Of a stretch of DNA of 10,685 nt, positions 1-7,034 are shown piece after piece; positions within the stretch are counted from its first letter, which is position 1, and each line of letters opens with the position of its first letter. Both the position numbers and the translations under genes were made by a program. Source of the DNA: Planctomycetota bacterium (GTDB taxonomy: Bacteria > Planctomycetota > Phycisphaerae > Sedimentisphaerales > Anaerohalosphaeraceae); assembly GCA_003644175.1 (NCBI GenBank), contig QNBS01000045.1, positions 1-10,685 on the forward strand, read 5' to 3'. The notes beneath the pieces were generated by a model that did not search any database, was not told where the DNA came from, and saw only the letters and a list, made by a program, of their open reading frames with translations.

Positions 1-478
1 CGGCTATCCCGACAATCGCCACAAACCAGCACAGAGAAATCGGGATCACCCACAACTCAAGGTCGATCGCAGAGGCCGCCAGAAACGCCGACAGCAAAAC
101 CATACACACCAGATAGAACAACCACTCACCGGCAAGAAAGCTGTTCCAGGTTGGCGCGCTCCCGTCGAACCTGCGAAGACCGACGATGAAGAACAACGCA
201 TACACGCCCACAAACATCACCGCCGTAGAAAGTTCAACGATAAAATAGCGGGGCGATATCTTACCCTTGCAATACCGGCATCTGCCCCGCAGCATTAGCC
301 ACGAAACAAGCGGTATGTTGTCGTAGAACTGAATTCGCTTTTCGCAGGACGGACACGACGAAGGCGGAGCCACAATCGACTTGTCGCGCGGCAGGCGATA
401 GATGACGACATTCAAAAAGCTGCCGATACAACTTCCGAAAGCAAACAGAAAAATCAACCAAATCCATTCAGGCGACAC
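1..478 (-). CDS. Prepilin peptidase (type IV leader peptidase), N-terminal part
   Basis: Membrane aspartic peptidase that cleaves, and in many family members N-methylates, the leader of type IV pilins and type II secretion pseudopilins. The visible 159 codons hold a first membrane segment (about residues 5-27) containing GSCIGSFLNVVIYRLPR, the family's N-terminal signature. A cytoplasmic loop follows with two CxxC pairs (C42/C45 and C67/C70), the zinc-binding motif of the bacterial N-terminal domain. Further hydrophobic helices lie at about 80-100 and 119-138. The motif AID at D139 fits the first catalytic aspartate; the second (GxGD) lies beyond the left edge. I chose the GTG at 478-476 because AAGGGAG lies 5 nt upstream and the pilin-peptidase signature starts soon after; an ATG at 482 is out of frame. 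The reading frame is intact. The residue after the conserved Pro146 is Ile, where family members usually have Asp. Family assignment is strong, but which pilin or secretion system it serves cannot be seen. Confidence 0.93.
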   Translation of the reverse strand, partial: MSPEWIWLIFLFAFGSCIGSFLNVVIYRLPRDKSIVAPPSSCPSCEKRIQFYDNIPLVSWLMLRGRCRYCKGKISPRYFIVELSTAVMFVGVYALFFIVGLRRFDGSAPTWNSFLAGEWLFYLVCMVLLSAFLAASAIDLELWVIPISLCWFVAIVGIA

Positions 479-519
479 ACATACTCCCTTCGTTTGTGAG
501 TTAAGGCTTCTGCAACGTT

Positions 520-610
520 GGGTGGCATCCCTTCTCGGCGCAGCCGAAAGGGATGGCTCGGCTCATGTCTTTTCCATCCCTTCAGCCTGCGGCTGGAAGG
601 GATGCCACCC
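520..610. repeat. REP-like double palindrome downstream of argG
   Basis: A 15-bp perfect inverted repeat (520-534 against 596-610, arm GGGTGGCATCCCTTC) encloses two further hairpins. TCGGC-GCA-GCCGA is at 535-547 and CAGCC-TGC-GGCTG at 583-595. Inside these, AAGGGATGG (548-556) is complementary to CCATCCCTT (574-582). The DNA can therefore fold either as two tandem hairpins (about 526-555 and 575-604) or as one cloverleaf closed by the outer stem. The two halves are inverted copies of one unit. This layout is typical of bacterial REP/BIME-type intergenic elements. It lies between the end of argG and the start of the prepilin peptidase gene, so it could stop transcription or protect the argG 3' end. 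No run of T follows on either strand, so it is not a canonical intrinsic terminator. Confidence 0.75.
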
Positions 611-670
611 GGCCGTCCTGTACTCAACTTACGCCTGCCGCCGCGGCCGGTGGCCGACCAAACAGTCCAA

Positions 671-1906
671 TCACTTCCCGCCTTTCCCGCCCTTTCGGTT
701 TTTTCCGTCAACAATCCCCGCCACCTTCATGGGCAGACCGTACAGGCGGATAAAGCCATTGGCGTCCGTCGGGTCATATTCTGCGCCCATCTTGAAGCCG
801 GCAAGGTCCGTTCGATACAGGCTCCTGGGGCTTTTGACGCCGGCGATCGTACACCTGCCCTTATACAGCTTCAGGCGAACCGTGCCCGTAACATTCTTCT
901 GCGTCGCATCGACAAACGCATCCAGCGCCTCGCGCAGCCGACAGAACCACTGGCCGTAGTAAACCATCTCGGCATACTTCAGCGCAACCTGCTGCTTGTA
1001 ATGCATCGTCTCGCGATCCAGCGTAATACTCTCGATCGCCCTGTGCGCCGTAGTCAAAATCGTACCACCCGGCGTCTCATACACGCCGCGAGACTTCATC
1101 CCAACAAGACGATTCTCCACAAGGTCATCCTGACCAACCGCATGTTTGCCGCCGATCGTATTGAGCGTCTCGATTATTTTCACGCCGCCGACAGCCTTGC
1201 CGTTGAGCCGAGTCGGCACACCCTCCTTAAAACCGATCTCAACATAATCCGCTTTATTCGGCGCCTTCGATACAGGCCGACTCATCACAAAAAGATCGTC
1301 CTTCGGCTCATTCCACGGATCCTCGAGATCCGCCCCTTCGTGGCTGATGTGCCACAGGTTCCTGTCCCGCGAATAAATCTTCCTCTTGCTCTGCTCGATC
1401 GGTATCTTATGCTTCCTGGCGTAATCAACCGCCGCCTCGCGCGACGTCAGCGTGAAATTCGGGTCCTTCCACGGCGCAATAATCTTCAAACCCGGATCAA
1501 GCGCCATAAACGTCAACTCAAACCGCACCTGATCGTTGCCCTTGCCCGTCGCCCCGTGCGCAACGGCCGTCGCCCCTTCGGCGCCGGCGACATCCACCTG
1601 GTGCTTGGCGATCAAAGGCCGCGCGACACTCGTCCCCAAAAGGTAGTCATTCTCGTATATCGCCCCGGCCTTGAGCATAGGCCATATATAGTCTTCAACA
1701 AACTCCTTACGCAAATCCTTAACCACACACTTCACCGCCCCCGTCGCAAGAGCCTTCTTCTTAATCCCCACAAGCTCATCGCCCTGCCCCAACTCCGCCG
1801 CAAACGCAATAACATCATAACCGTAGGTCTCTTTCAGCCACGGCAAAATAACACTCGTATCAAGCCCGCCGCTGTAAGCCAACACAACCTTCTCAGCCTT
1901 CGCCAT
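671..1906 (-). CDS. argG: Argininosuccinate synthase
   Basis: Cytoplasmic enzyme that joins citrulline and aspartate with ATP to give argininosuccinate, AMP and pyrophosphate, the penultimate step of arginine synthesis. The product is 411 residues, normal for the family (about 400). The N-terminal ATP-pyrophosphatase P-loop AYSGGLDTS is at residues 10-18. The second family signature, [13 protein letters not shown], is at 117-129. Other conserved segments include [18 protein letters not shown] and, towards the C terminus, the block around [11 protein letters not shown] start at the ATG at 1906 rather than an in-frame ATG at 1948. AAGGTGA stands 5 nt upstream of the first, and family members begin directly with a short stretch before the P-loop. 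The last residues are unusually Lys/Gly-rich ([10 protein letters not shown]). The gene lies 63 bp downstream of hepT on the same strand, and its promoter, if separate, must overlap the hepT end. No other arginine gene is in the window. Confidence 0.97.
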   Translation of the reverse strand: MAKAEKVVLAYSGGLDTSVILPWLKETYGYDVIAFAAELGQGDELVGIKKKALATGAVKCVVKDLRKEFVEDYIWPMLKAGAIYENDYLLGTSVARPLIAKHQVDVAGAEGATAVAHGATGKGNDQVRFELTFMALDPGLKIIAPWKDPNFTLTSREAAVDYARKHKIPIEQSKRKIYSRDRNLWHISHEGADLEDPWNEPKDDLFVMSRPVSKAPNKADYVEIGFKEGVPTRLNGKAVGGVKIIETLNTIGGKHAVGQDDLVENRLVGMKSRGVYETPGGTILTTAHRAIESITLDRETMHYKQQVALKYAEMVYYGQWFCRLREALDAFVDATQKNVTGTVRLKLYKGRCTIAGVKSPRSLYRTDLAGFKMGAEYDPTDANGFIRLYGLPMKVAGIVDGKNRKGGKGGK

Positions 1907-1969
1907 TACAATCACCTTCGTCAAAAAAACTTCAATATGCGATATCAATCATTGGACGTTCGACACGTT

Positions 1970-2326
1970 CTACTCGCCGGGATCCTCCGGGCTATCCGGC
2001 GGGACAAGTGGTTCGATCAGTCTGATCAAATCGGGAATATCACTTTCCACCACACCCCATATCCGTTCGGGGATTATATGAAAATACTCGTGAACAAGAC
2101 GGTTTCGCATACCAACGATCTCTCTCCATGGTATGTTGGCGTGATCCGCCTGAAATTCATCCGAAACCTTCGCCGCAGCCTCGCCGATGATCTGAATCTG
2201 ACGCATGACGGCATTCTGCACAAGCTCATCGGAGAGAAACATATCAGCGGACACGTCTTCTGTAAACTCCAGCACCTTTCGTGCTGCAAGCAGCATATCC
2301 AAAAGATAGGCATCATCACGCCACAT
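1970..2326 (-). CDS. hepT: HepT-like HEPN-domain ribonuclease toxin
   Basis: Toxin half of a HEPN/MNT toxin-antitoxin pair. HEPN toxins are small all-helical proteins that dimerise and cleave RNA. Read from the ATG at 2326, the product has 118 residues. It contains the family active site RX4HXY as RNRLVHEY, with R74, H79 and Y81. The upstream conserved segment QIIGEAAAKVS (45-55) and the IPWREIVGMRN block (65-75) are also typical. In characterised members the Tyr of this motif is the residue that the partner MntA modifies with AMP groups. The frame stays open to an ATG at 2422, but that would lie deep inside mntA. The 2326 start gives an 11-nt overlap with the mntA stop and a normal family length. 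The overlap implies translational coupling, with the antitoxin made first. Motifs are intact, so the toxin should be active. The cellular RNA target cannot be read from sequence. Confidence 0.92.
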   Translation of the reverse strand: MWRDDAYLLDMLLAARKVLEFTEDVSADMFLSDELVQNAVMRQIQIIGEAAAKVSDEFQADHANIPWREIVGMRNRLVHEYFHIIPERIWGVVESDIPDLIRLIEPLVPPDSPEDPGE

Positions 2327-2627
2327 AAACCGTCTCCGCTGACTCCAGAATGCGTCGTCTTCGAATGTAGTTTTTGCTTGCCACCACAGACTCGCGCTCG
2401 ACGAGATCGGCCCTGCGGCCAAACATCTCCGTCAAGGCATTTTCCATTCGAACAATTTCCAGAAGATCGGGGCAATAGCTTCCCTCAAACTCAACCAGCA
2501 CATCCACATCGCTGTCCGCCCCGAAGTCCCGGCGCAGCACCGATCCAAAGAACGAAAAACTCCGTATATGATTGCGCCGACAAAACGCCTCGATCATTTC
2601 ACTCGATATCTCTATGCCTATACCCAT
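2316..2627 (-). CDS. mntA: MntA-like minimal nucleotidyltransferase antitoxin
   Basis: Antitoxin of the HEPN/MNT pair. Family members transfer AMP from ATP to the active-site tyrosine of HepT and so silence it. The 103-residue protein shows the complete signature GSX10DXD: G28-S29, ten residues, then D40-V41-D42. A likely third metal-binding Asp is D74 in RRADLVE. It is the short, single-domain MNT form, with no substrate-recognition domain. The ATG at 2627 gives the usual run of about 20 residues before the first strand (IRSFSFFGS). A second ATG ten codons in is possible but would leave this helix short. Ribosome-site support is weak (CAGGG close to the start). It is followed by hepT with an 11-nt overlap. 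The spacing from the lipoprotein gene upstream (162 bp) suggests that the pair has its own promoter. Confidence 0.93.
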   Translation of the reverse strand: MGIGIEISSEMIEAFCRRNHIRSFSFFGSVLRRDFGADSDVDVLVEFEGSYCPDLLEIVRMENALTEMFGRRADLVERESVVASKNYIRRRRILESAETVYVA

Positions 2628-2693
2628 AACCCTGATCCCGGATTAAGTAACACCTTTATCAAGCAGCGATCATCCCAACCATCAGGAACCAAC

Positions 2694-2699
2694 ATTATA
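2694..2699 (-). promoter_or_regulatory. Possible -10 box for mntA-hepT
   Basis: On the minus strand a perfect TATAAT lies about 67 nt upstream of the mntA start, in the 162-bp gap after the lipoprotein gene. The best -35 match, TTGCTG, is 20 bp away, longer than ideal. The -10 alone is therefore suggestive, not conclusive. The remaining gap (2628-2789) shows no gene and no clear terminator for the lipoprotein gene. Confidence 0.35.
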
Positions 2700-2789
2700 T
2701 CGCCCAAATCGCCGGATAACAGCAAAATCCGCCCAATTTTTCCGATCAGGATGCAGAAAAGGATTGTGGCGCCTGGACGACTGGGCCTG

Positions 2790-3428
2790 CTACTGGACCT
2801 TTCGAGGCAGCCGACGAAGATCGGCTTCCAGATTTGTGAGAATCTCTACCAGACAGGCATTGAGCCCTTCCGCCAGCGACGAGGCGCTTTTATCATCTGT
2901 CGGCTGGACGGAACGGTATTTCCTGTTGAAAATAATGATGTCCTTTTTCAGGTGCTCATCTATAAGCATAAACTCAATTTCCATTACCGCATTAGACTCC
3001 GTTTCACCGCGGTGGTCGCCGTAAACAGCCAGAATATCGCCTTCGAGCATGTAGTCATAGTCGACACCGCTGAACGCGCCGACAACATTTGCAAAGACGC
3101 CGCTTTCCGAGAGCCACTGGCGCACCTCCTCCGTGATCAAGCCGGCAGGCGGAGAAAGAAACCTGTTGTAGAAGTCGGAAACGTACCTCGATTCGGCCTT
3201 GCGGTAAACAAATTCGTGTGTCTCGAACGGGCTTGAGATGACAAAACGCCGAACCTTAAGCACGCCTTGGCCCCGGGTCTGCCGATCGTTGGAGACGCGA
3301 GCTACATCGAGTCTATACTGGTCCTGGACTATTCTTGAATTCTGGGTGCACCCGCCAACATACGCAAGGACAGCCATAGCGAGACAGGATGCCGCCGCCG
3401 ACAGTTTAAGGACACGAATCGTAATCAT
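2790..3428 (-). CDS. ABC-type transport auxiliary lipoprotein of the Mla/Pqi kind
   Basis: Predicted lipoprotein of 212 residues that would accompany the MCE transporter encoded upstream. A basic start and hydrophobic stretch (about residues 5-24) end in the lipobox VGGC with the acylated cysteine at C27. The mature part has the mixed alpha/beta pattern of the auxiliary lipoproteins found beside MlaD and PqiB proteins. Features are a strand run RRFVISSPFETHEFVYR, a segment ESRYVSDFYNRFLSPPAGLITEEV, and a C-terminal helix. In that family the motif 'aeYYYWFWrW..PP' sits in a similar position, but the match here is only general. The gene's ATG overlaps the mlaD stop as ATGA (3425-3428), so it is translationally coupled to mlaD and almost certainly serves the same complex, anchored in a membrane facing the periplasm. 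Assignment rests on lipobox, fold pattern and position; sequence identity to known members may be low. Confidence 0.78.
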   Translation of the reverse strand: MITIRVLKLSAAASCLAMAVLAYVGGCTQNSRIVQDQYRLDVARVSNDRQTRGQGVLKVRRFVISSPFETHEFVYRKAESRYVSDFYNRFLSPPAGLITEEVRQWLSESGVFANVVGAFSGVDYDYMLEGDILAVYGDHRGETESNAVMEIEFMLIDEHLKKDIIIFNRKYRSVQPTDDKSASSLAEGLNACLVEILTNLEADLRRLPRKVQ

Positions 3429-4375
3429 TTGGATACCTCCGGTGGCGGGCCTCCAATGACAAGCCCGGGGTACTTCTTGAGCTTGTCCGTGAAATCCCGC
3501 AGGTTTGCGGTGGTCTGCCTGATGTTGCTCATGATACCCTCCACCTCCGATTGCTGAGACGCCACGAACTTGTCCAGACGCCTCAATGTTATATCGAGTT
3601 GTGCGATTGTCTCGGGGATGTTCACGCCGTCGGGGCTCCTGGACTTGTCCAACATGCCCATGACAAACTCGTTGGTTGCACGCAGGTCGGCGACAAGCCC
3701 GGCCAGATCGGCTCGTATCCTGGGGACTTGAGCATCGCTGACAGCCTTATCGAGGGTGTCAAGCGTCGTTGTCAGTGATGCGGCAATGCCCTTGAAATCA
3801 ATCGTGTTAAGTGTCCCAAGGATGGAAACAACCGAATCGGTGATGTTCTTGTACAGGCTGCGCGTCGCAGGAATATAAATGTTCTTAGGCTCCCATGTGA
3901 TCTGAAGTTCCTTTTCCGGGGGGTGATCAATGTCGATATAGTCGGCTTCGATATAACTGATCCCCGTGATGCCCTGATAAGAAATCTTCAGCCTCAGGCC
4001 CTTGGCGACCCACCCGTCGATGATTCTCCAGATGACCTCGTCGTCGGCATCCTGGGCAAAATTCGACCGGTCCACCGCCATGATGACCAGGACGTATTGG
4101 CTGTATTTCTCATAGGCCCTGGAGCCGTACCTCATCTTGTCGGGGTAGCCCGTGGGAAGAAATGTGATTTGTTTGACTGTGCCGAGCCGAACGCCGCGGT
4201 GATACACCGACGACCCCACGCTGAGCCCCTGCACCGACTCGTCTATGTACGTTTCCAGAAGAAGCGGATCTCTTGTCAGGGCGCCGGCGCTCAGGACGAT
4301 TATGCCGACGGCAAGGATTGCAAACACCACGATTATGAAAACGCCTATCTTGAAATAGTTTGCTCTTGTGCTCAT
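3425..4375 (-). CDS. mlaD: MlaD-family MCE substrate-binding protein
   Basis: Periplasmic, membrane-anchored component of the lipid ABC transporter. MCE domains form hexameric rings through which phospholipid passes. The 316-residue product has a short cytoplasmic N terminus, one transmembrane helix (about residues 8-33) and an MCE/MlaD domain (about 38-150). The hallmark segment ESVQGLSVGSSVYHRGVRLG is at 46-65, and ISYQGITGISYIE lies near the end of the domain. A long, mostly helical C-terminal region follows (about 170-300), then a proline-rich end around GLVIGGPPPEV. A helical tail closed by such a 'LLxG.PP'-like stretch is seen in longer MCE proteins; E. coli MlaD (about 183 residues) lacks it. 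The frame is open upstream to an ATG at 4489 within repeat DNA. I use the ATG at 4375 because STRANYFKIGVF is the normal beginning and AAGGTTGA precedes it. It is coupled to the lipoprotein gene by a 4-nt overlap and separated from mlaF by 276 bp. Confidence 0.93.
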   Translation of the reverse strand: MSTRANYFKIGVFIIVVFAILAVGIIVLSAGALTRDPLLLETYIDESVQGLSVGSSVYHRGVRLGTVKQITFLPTGYPDKMRYGSRAYEKYSQYVLVIMAVDRSNFAQDADDEVIWRIIDGWVAKGLRLKISYQGITGISYIEADYIDIDHPPEKELQITWEPKNIYIPATRSLYKNITDSVVSILGTLNTIDFKGIAASLTTTLDTLDKAVSDAQVPRIRADLAGLVADLRATNEFVMGMLDKSRSPDGVNIPETIAQLDITLRRLDKFVASQQSEVEGIMSNIRQTTANLRDFTDKLKKYPGLVIGGPPPEVSK

Positions 4376-4651
4376 GGCGATATCAACCTTCTTGAACAAT
4401 GCAGTTCGTAGCTCATAGTTTGTAGTTCGTAGAGGCACAGTCGCCCACAAACCATACACTACTGGGCTTGTTGCCCAAATACGAAGCACTAAATCCCAAA
4501 ATTCAAATGCTTAAACAACTCTGATCGCACCAAAATGAGGTTTTGGATTTTGGTCATTATTATTTCGAATTTGTTTCGGATTTCGATATTAGGATTTCGG
4601 ATTTGAGCAACGCTCCCTACTCATTATTCATTCTTCACTATCCATTCTTAA
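4376..4651. repeat. Repeat-rich intergenic DNA between mlaF and mlaD
   Basis: This 276-bp gap inside an otherwise tight gene cluster holds several A/T-rich, degenerate short-word repeats. At 4402-4432 AGTTCGTAG occurs twice, 21 bp apart, with CTCATAGTTT between. At 4541-4606 the words GGATTT and TTTCGGATTTCG recur (TTTCGAAT, TTTCGGATTTCGATATT, GGATTTCGGATTT). At 4620-4650 ATTCATTCTT and ATCCATTCTT recur. The segment 4491-4504 (AAATCCCAAAATTC) is nearly the reverse complement of 4537-4550, so the tracts face each other. A 5-bp hairpin TGGGC-TTGTT-GCCCA lies at about 4462-4476. The copies are too irregular for a CRISPR or a simple microsatellite. No gene is supported here, although the mlaD frame remains open through its right part. 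Any mlaD promoter or partial terminator after mlaF must lie within it. Confidence 0.6.
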
Positions 4652-5410
4652 TTACTCCGCCTGACGGTGGAAAAACCGCCGCACCCATGCATTATCTGTG
4701 CTGTCGCGCAACTGATCGGGCGGGCCGACGGCCACAATCTTCTTCAACTCCTTTTCCAGCATGATCACCCTGTCGGCTACCGCGTATATACTTGCTAATT
4801 CATGGCTCACGACGACAAACGTGATCGCCAGACTCTCAGCCAGACGCCGTATCAGCCCGTCAAGACCAGCCGACGTAACCGGGTCCAGACCCGCCGACGG
4901 CTCGTCGAGAAACAGAATCTGCGGATCCAGCACCATCGCGCGTGCGATTGCCGCACGTTTCTGCATCCCGCCGCTCAGCTCGGCGGGCATATAATCACCA
5001 TAACCGCCCAGACCGACAAGGTCAAGCTTCATCGCCGCGATCAGATTCGCCGCATCACGCGGCAGGTCGGTGAACTCGTCTAATTCAAGACGAACATTCT
5101 CCAACAGCGTCATCGAACCGAACAACGCGCCGGTCTGGAACATCACGCCGATCTTACGCAGAATACTGTGGCGCGACCGCCCGGAGGCGCCGACAATATC
5201 GTCTCCGTCGATCAGAATCCTGCCGGCATCCGGTTCCAGCAGCCCGATCATGTTCTTCAGCAGCGTGGTCTTGCCGCAGCCCGAGCCGCCCGCGATGACA
5301 AAAACCTCGCCGGGATAGACTTCAAAAGAGATGTCGTCGAGGATCACCTCATCTCCGTACCCGGCCGAGAGGCCCTCAACTCGAATGACAGGCTCGATTT
5401 CGTTGCTCAT
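4652..5410 (-). CDS. mlaF: MlaF-type ABC transporter ATPase
   Basis: Cytoplasmic nucleotide-binding subunit that drives lipid movement by the MlaE permease. The 252-residue protein is a single complete ABC domain. Walker A GGSGCGKTT is at residues 41-49, with K47 the catalytic lysine. The Q-loop is MFQTGALF (Q92). The signature is LSGGMQKR (145-152), with the Met-Gln-Lys-Arg form usual in MlaF. Walker B and the D-loop are ILFLDEPSAGLDP (165-177, catalytic E170), and the H-loop is VVVSHE (H203). FQTGALF and the GxxR-rich C terminus distinguish MlaF-like ATPases from other importer ATPases. The start codon at 5410 follows the mlaE stop by 5 nt, consistent with co-translation from one mRNA. The frame is intact, with normal length (about 250-270). 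Confidence 0.96.
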   Translation of the reverse strand: MSNEIEPVIRVEGLSAGYGDEVILDDISFEVYPGEVFVIAGGSGCGKTTLLKNMIGLLEPDAGRILIDGDDIVGASGRSRHSILRKIGVMFQTGALFGSMTLLENVRLELDEFTDLPRDAANLIAAMKLDLVGLGGYGDYMPAELSGGMQKRAAIARAMVLDPQILFLDEPSAGLDPVTSAGLDGLIRRLAESLAITFVVVSHELASIYAVADRVIMLEKELKKIVAVGPPDQLRDSTDNAWVRRFFHRQAE

Positions 5411-5415
5411 CTTAT

Positions 5416-6558
5416 CTAAATGCCCATATAATGAAACAGAACAGCAAAAACCCCTTCAGCCAATACGATCAGGACAATTGCGCTTACAACCGCACGCGTC
5501 GTTGAAATGCCGACGGCGCTTGGGCCTGTTTTCGTCTGCAGCCCGCGAAGGCACCCCACGCCGGCAACAAGACCTCCGAATACCACCGCCTTGAACAGTC
5601 CCACAGCAACGTCCCCCGAATCAATCGCCGACTCGACGTGGTTGGTGTAGGTGACCAGCGGAAAACCCAAAGACAGCATAACAACACCACAGCCGATCAA
5701 ACCGAAAACATTCGCCACTACCGTCAGCAGGGGGGTTATAAATATCGTCGCCAACACTTTTGGTGCGACCAGGAACCGCACCGGGTCAAGGCTCATCGTC
5801 GTCAGCGCGTCAATTTCATCGTTTATCTTCATCGTCCCTAATTCCGCCGCATAAGCCGAACCGCTTCGACCGGCTAATATGATCGCCGTAATGAACGGTC
5901 CGAGCACCCGGACCAGCCCCACGGCCACAAGATCGGCTACATATATGTCCACGCCGAACTGACGCATCGGCATCGCGAAACTGAAAGCCATGATCAAACC
6001 GAAAAGAAAACCGATCAACGACACAATCCCCACGGCGTTGGCCCCGGCGCGTTCTGCGGTTATAAACACTTCCTTCCACCTCAGTTGCCTGCGACGCACA
6101 AGACAACGGACCATCGCAACGTGCAGCTCGCCAATGAAAGCCAACTGCTCCTGAACGTCCACAAACAACTGCCACGCGAAATGGCCTATCTCCTCGGCGG
6201 GATGGATATGTCGCTTTTCCTTGCCGTACTCGGCGAACCGATCTGCGTCAAACCGGTCTAACATCTCAGCCGGCTCCGGCCGCAAACCCTTAAATTCCAC
6301 CGCAAAGCCTTGTTTGAGCCCCTTGAGCCGCAGATAAAACAGCAACCCCGCACCGGAACCGTCGCAATACTCAATCTCTTCGCAAAGCACGATCACCCGC
6401 GACGGCCTGGCGTGTTTGAGGATATCGGCAGTCTGCCGCCAAAGCGCTCCGACGTTCGCCGAGTCCAGCCGGCCGGCATAACCCAACGTGACCATGCCGG
6501 ATCCGTCCGCCTCACTGCGCAGACGAGCCGATGATCGGGATTTGGATTTCGTCGTCAT
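5416..6558 (-). CDS. mlaE: MlaE-family lipid transport permease with an N-terminal STAS domain
   Basis: Inner-membrane permease of the Mla-type ABC transporter. From the ATG at 6558 the product has 380 residues. Residues about 19-110 form a STAS domain: MVTLGYAGRLDSANVGALW begins it, and YCDGSGAGLLFYL carries the conserved D-x-SG loop found in MlaB and anti-sigma antagonists. Residues about 135-380 are the MlaE permease. An amphipathic first helix is followed by GLIMAFSFAMPMRQFG, the core RVLGPFITAIILAGRSGSAYAAELGTMK, EIDALTTMSLDP, and four to five hydrophobic segments. In E. coli the STAS protein MlaB is separate and binds MlaF; here it is fused to the permease, an arrangement seen in several other phyla. 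The ORF opens as far as 6726, but that extension shows no domain, and a plausible promoter lies inside it. The ribosome site before 6558 is weak, so the exact start is uncertain. It is the first gene of the mla cluster. Confidence 0.92.
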   Translation of the reverse strand: MTTKSKSRSSARLRSEADGSGMVTLGYAGRLDSANVGALWRQTADILKHARPSRVIVLCEEIEYCDGSGAGLLFYLRLKGLKQGFAVEFKGLRPEPAEMLDRFDADRFAEYGKEKRHIHPAEEIGHFAWQLFVDVQEQLAFIGELHVAMVRCLVRRRQLRWKEVFITAERAGANAVGIVSLIGFLFGLIMAFSFAMPMRQFGVDIYVADLVAVGLVRVLGPFITAIILAGRSGSAYAAELGTMKINDEIDALTTMSLDPVRFLVAPKVLATIFITPLLTVVANVFGLIGCGVVMLSLGFPLVTYTNHVESAIDSGDVAVGLFKAVVFGGLVAGVGCLRGLQTKTGPSAVGISTTRAVVSAIVLIVLAEGVFAVLFHYMGI

Positions 6559-6601
6559 TTGCCAACAACCATTTCTGTTTATCGCGGTCCACGAATATCT
6601 T

Positions 6602-6629
6602 ATTATCAACATCCACGCACAAATAGCAA
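6602..6629 (-). promoter_or_regulatory. Possible promoter of the mla cluster
   Basis: On the minus strand TTGCTA (6629-6624) and GATAAT (6607-6602) are separated by 16 bp. They lie about 45 nt upstream of the chosen mlaE start, giving a leader of roughly 35-40 nt. The -10 matches the sigma-70 consensus at five of six positions and the -35 at four. Spacing and position are reasonable, but other weak matches exist nearby. Confidence 0.35.
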
Positions 6630-6719
6630 GCCAAAACCGCCACGAGCGACGTTTTCTTGAACAAAATGAGGAAAAAGCCTTGAAATACCCCCCAATACAT
6701 TGTAAAGTCAGGCCCCGAA

Positions 6720-6764
6720 CACACAAAATGCCCGACCGTATCGGGCTGTGGCGGGCCTTGTGTG
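6720..6764. other. Stem-loop between divergent mlaE and tRNA-Lys
   Basis: CACACAA (6720-6726) pairs with TTGTGTG (6758-6764), and inside it CCCGA (6731-6735) pairs with TCGGG (6741-6745) around a CCGTA loop. The element lies 14 bp before the mature tRNA 5' end and about 160 bp upstream of the mlaE start. It may be an operator, part of a tRNA precursor leader, or chance. No T-rich tail follows on the plus strand. Confidence 0.35.
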
Positions 6765-6778
6765 AACCGGGAAAAGTC

Positions 6779-6851
<73 letters not shown>

Positions 6852-7034
6852 TTACGCAACTCCTTGCAAATAAAGCACTTGCAGACGGGGCGGGGCGAGC
6901 CCCCATGACAGACCACAACTTCCAGGCTATTGCAGACCAAATCGACGAATTTGAAGGCCCATTGCAAAAACAGGACAATCTGCACGACTTCCTCTGGTAA
7001 ACTGGGCAAGTTGGAATAAAATAAAAAAAAACAC
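6852..7034. other. Gene-poor spacer after tRNA-Lys
   Basis: No recognisable gene is present. A 31-codon plus-strand frame (6905-7000, beginning MTDHNFQAIADQIDEFEG) has no ribosome-binding site and no family I recognise. It could be the relic of a gene cut off beside the tRNA, or chance. No clear intrinsic terminator follows the tRNA. The end (7019-7034) is a run of A interrupted by a few other bases, an UP-element-like tract directly before the promoter at 7035. Confidence 0.5.

Noticed and set aside
454..714. 86-codon minus-strand frame between argG and the prepilin peptidase gene
   Set aside because: It runs through the palindromic repeat and overlaps both flanking genes in other frames; composition is that of the repeat.
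518..2629. A 703-codon plus-strand open frame
   Set aside because: It lies exactly opposite argG, hepT and mntA, is rich in Arg/His/Leu as expected of an antisense reading of a GC-biased gene, and has no recognisable domain.
2568..3236. 222-codon plus-strand frame
   Set aside because: It is antisense to the lipoprotein gene, which has a lipobox and is coupled to mlaD; no domain on the plus strand.
4376..4489. N-terminal extension of MlaD
   Set aside because: It translates the degenerate repeats and would bury the transmembrane anchor 38 residues in; the ATG at 4375 matches the family start.
4376..4651. CRISPR array
   Set aside because: The repeats are short, unequal and irregularly spaced, with no constant spacer length and no cas gene nearby.
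6559..6726. N-terminal extension of MlaE
   Set aside because: No domain or signature, and it covers the likely promoter; the STAS domain begins soon after the ATG at 6558.
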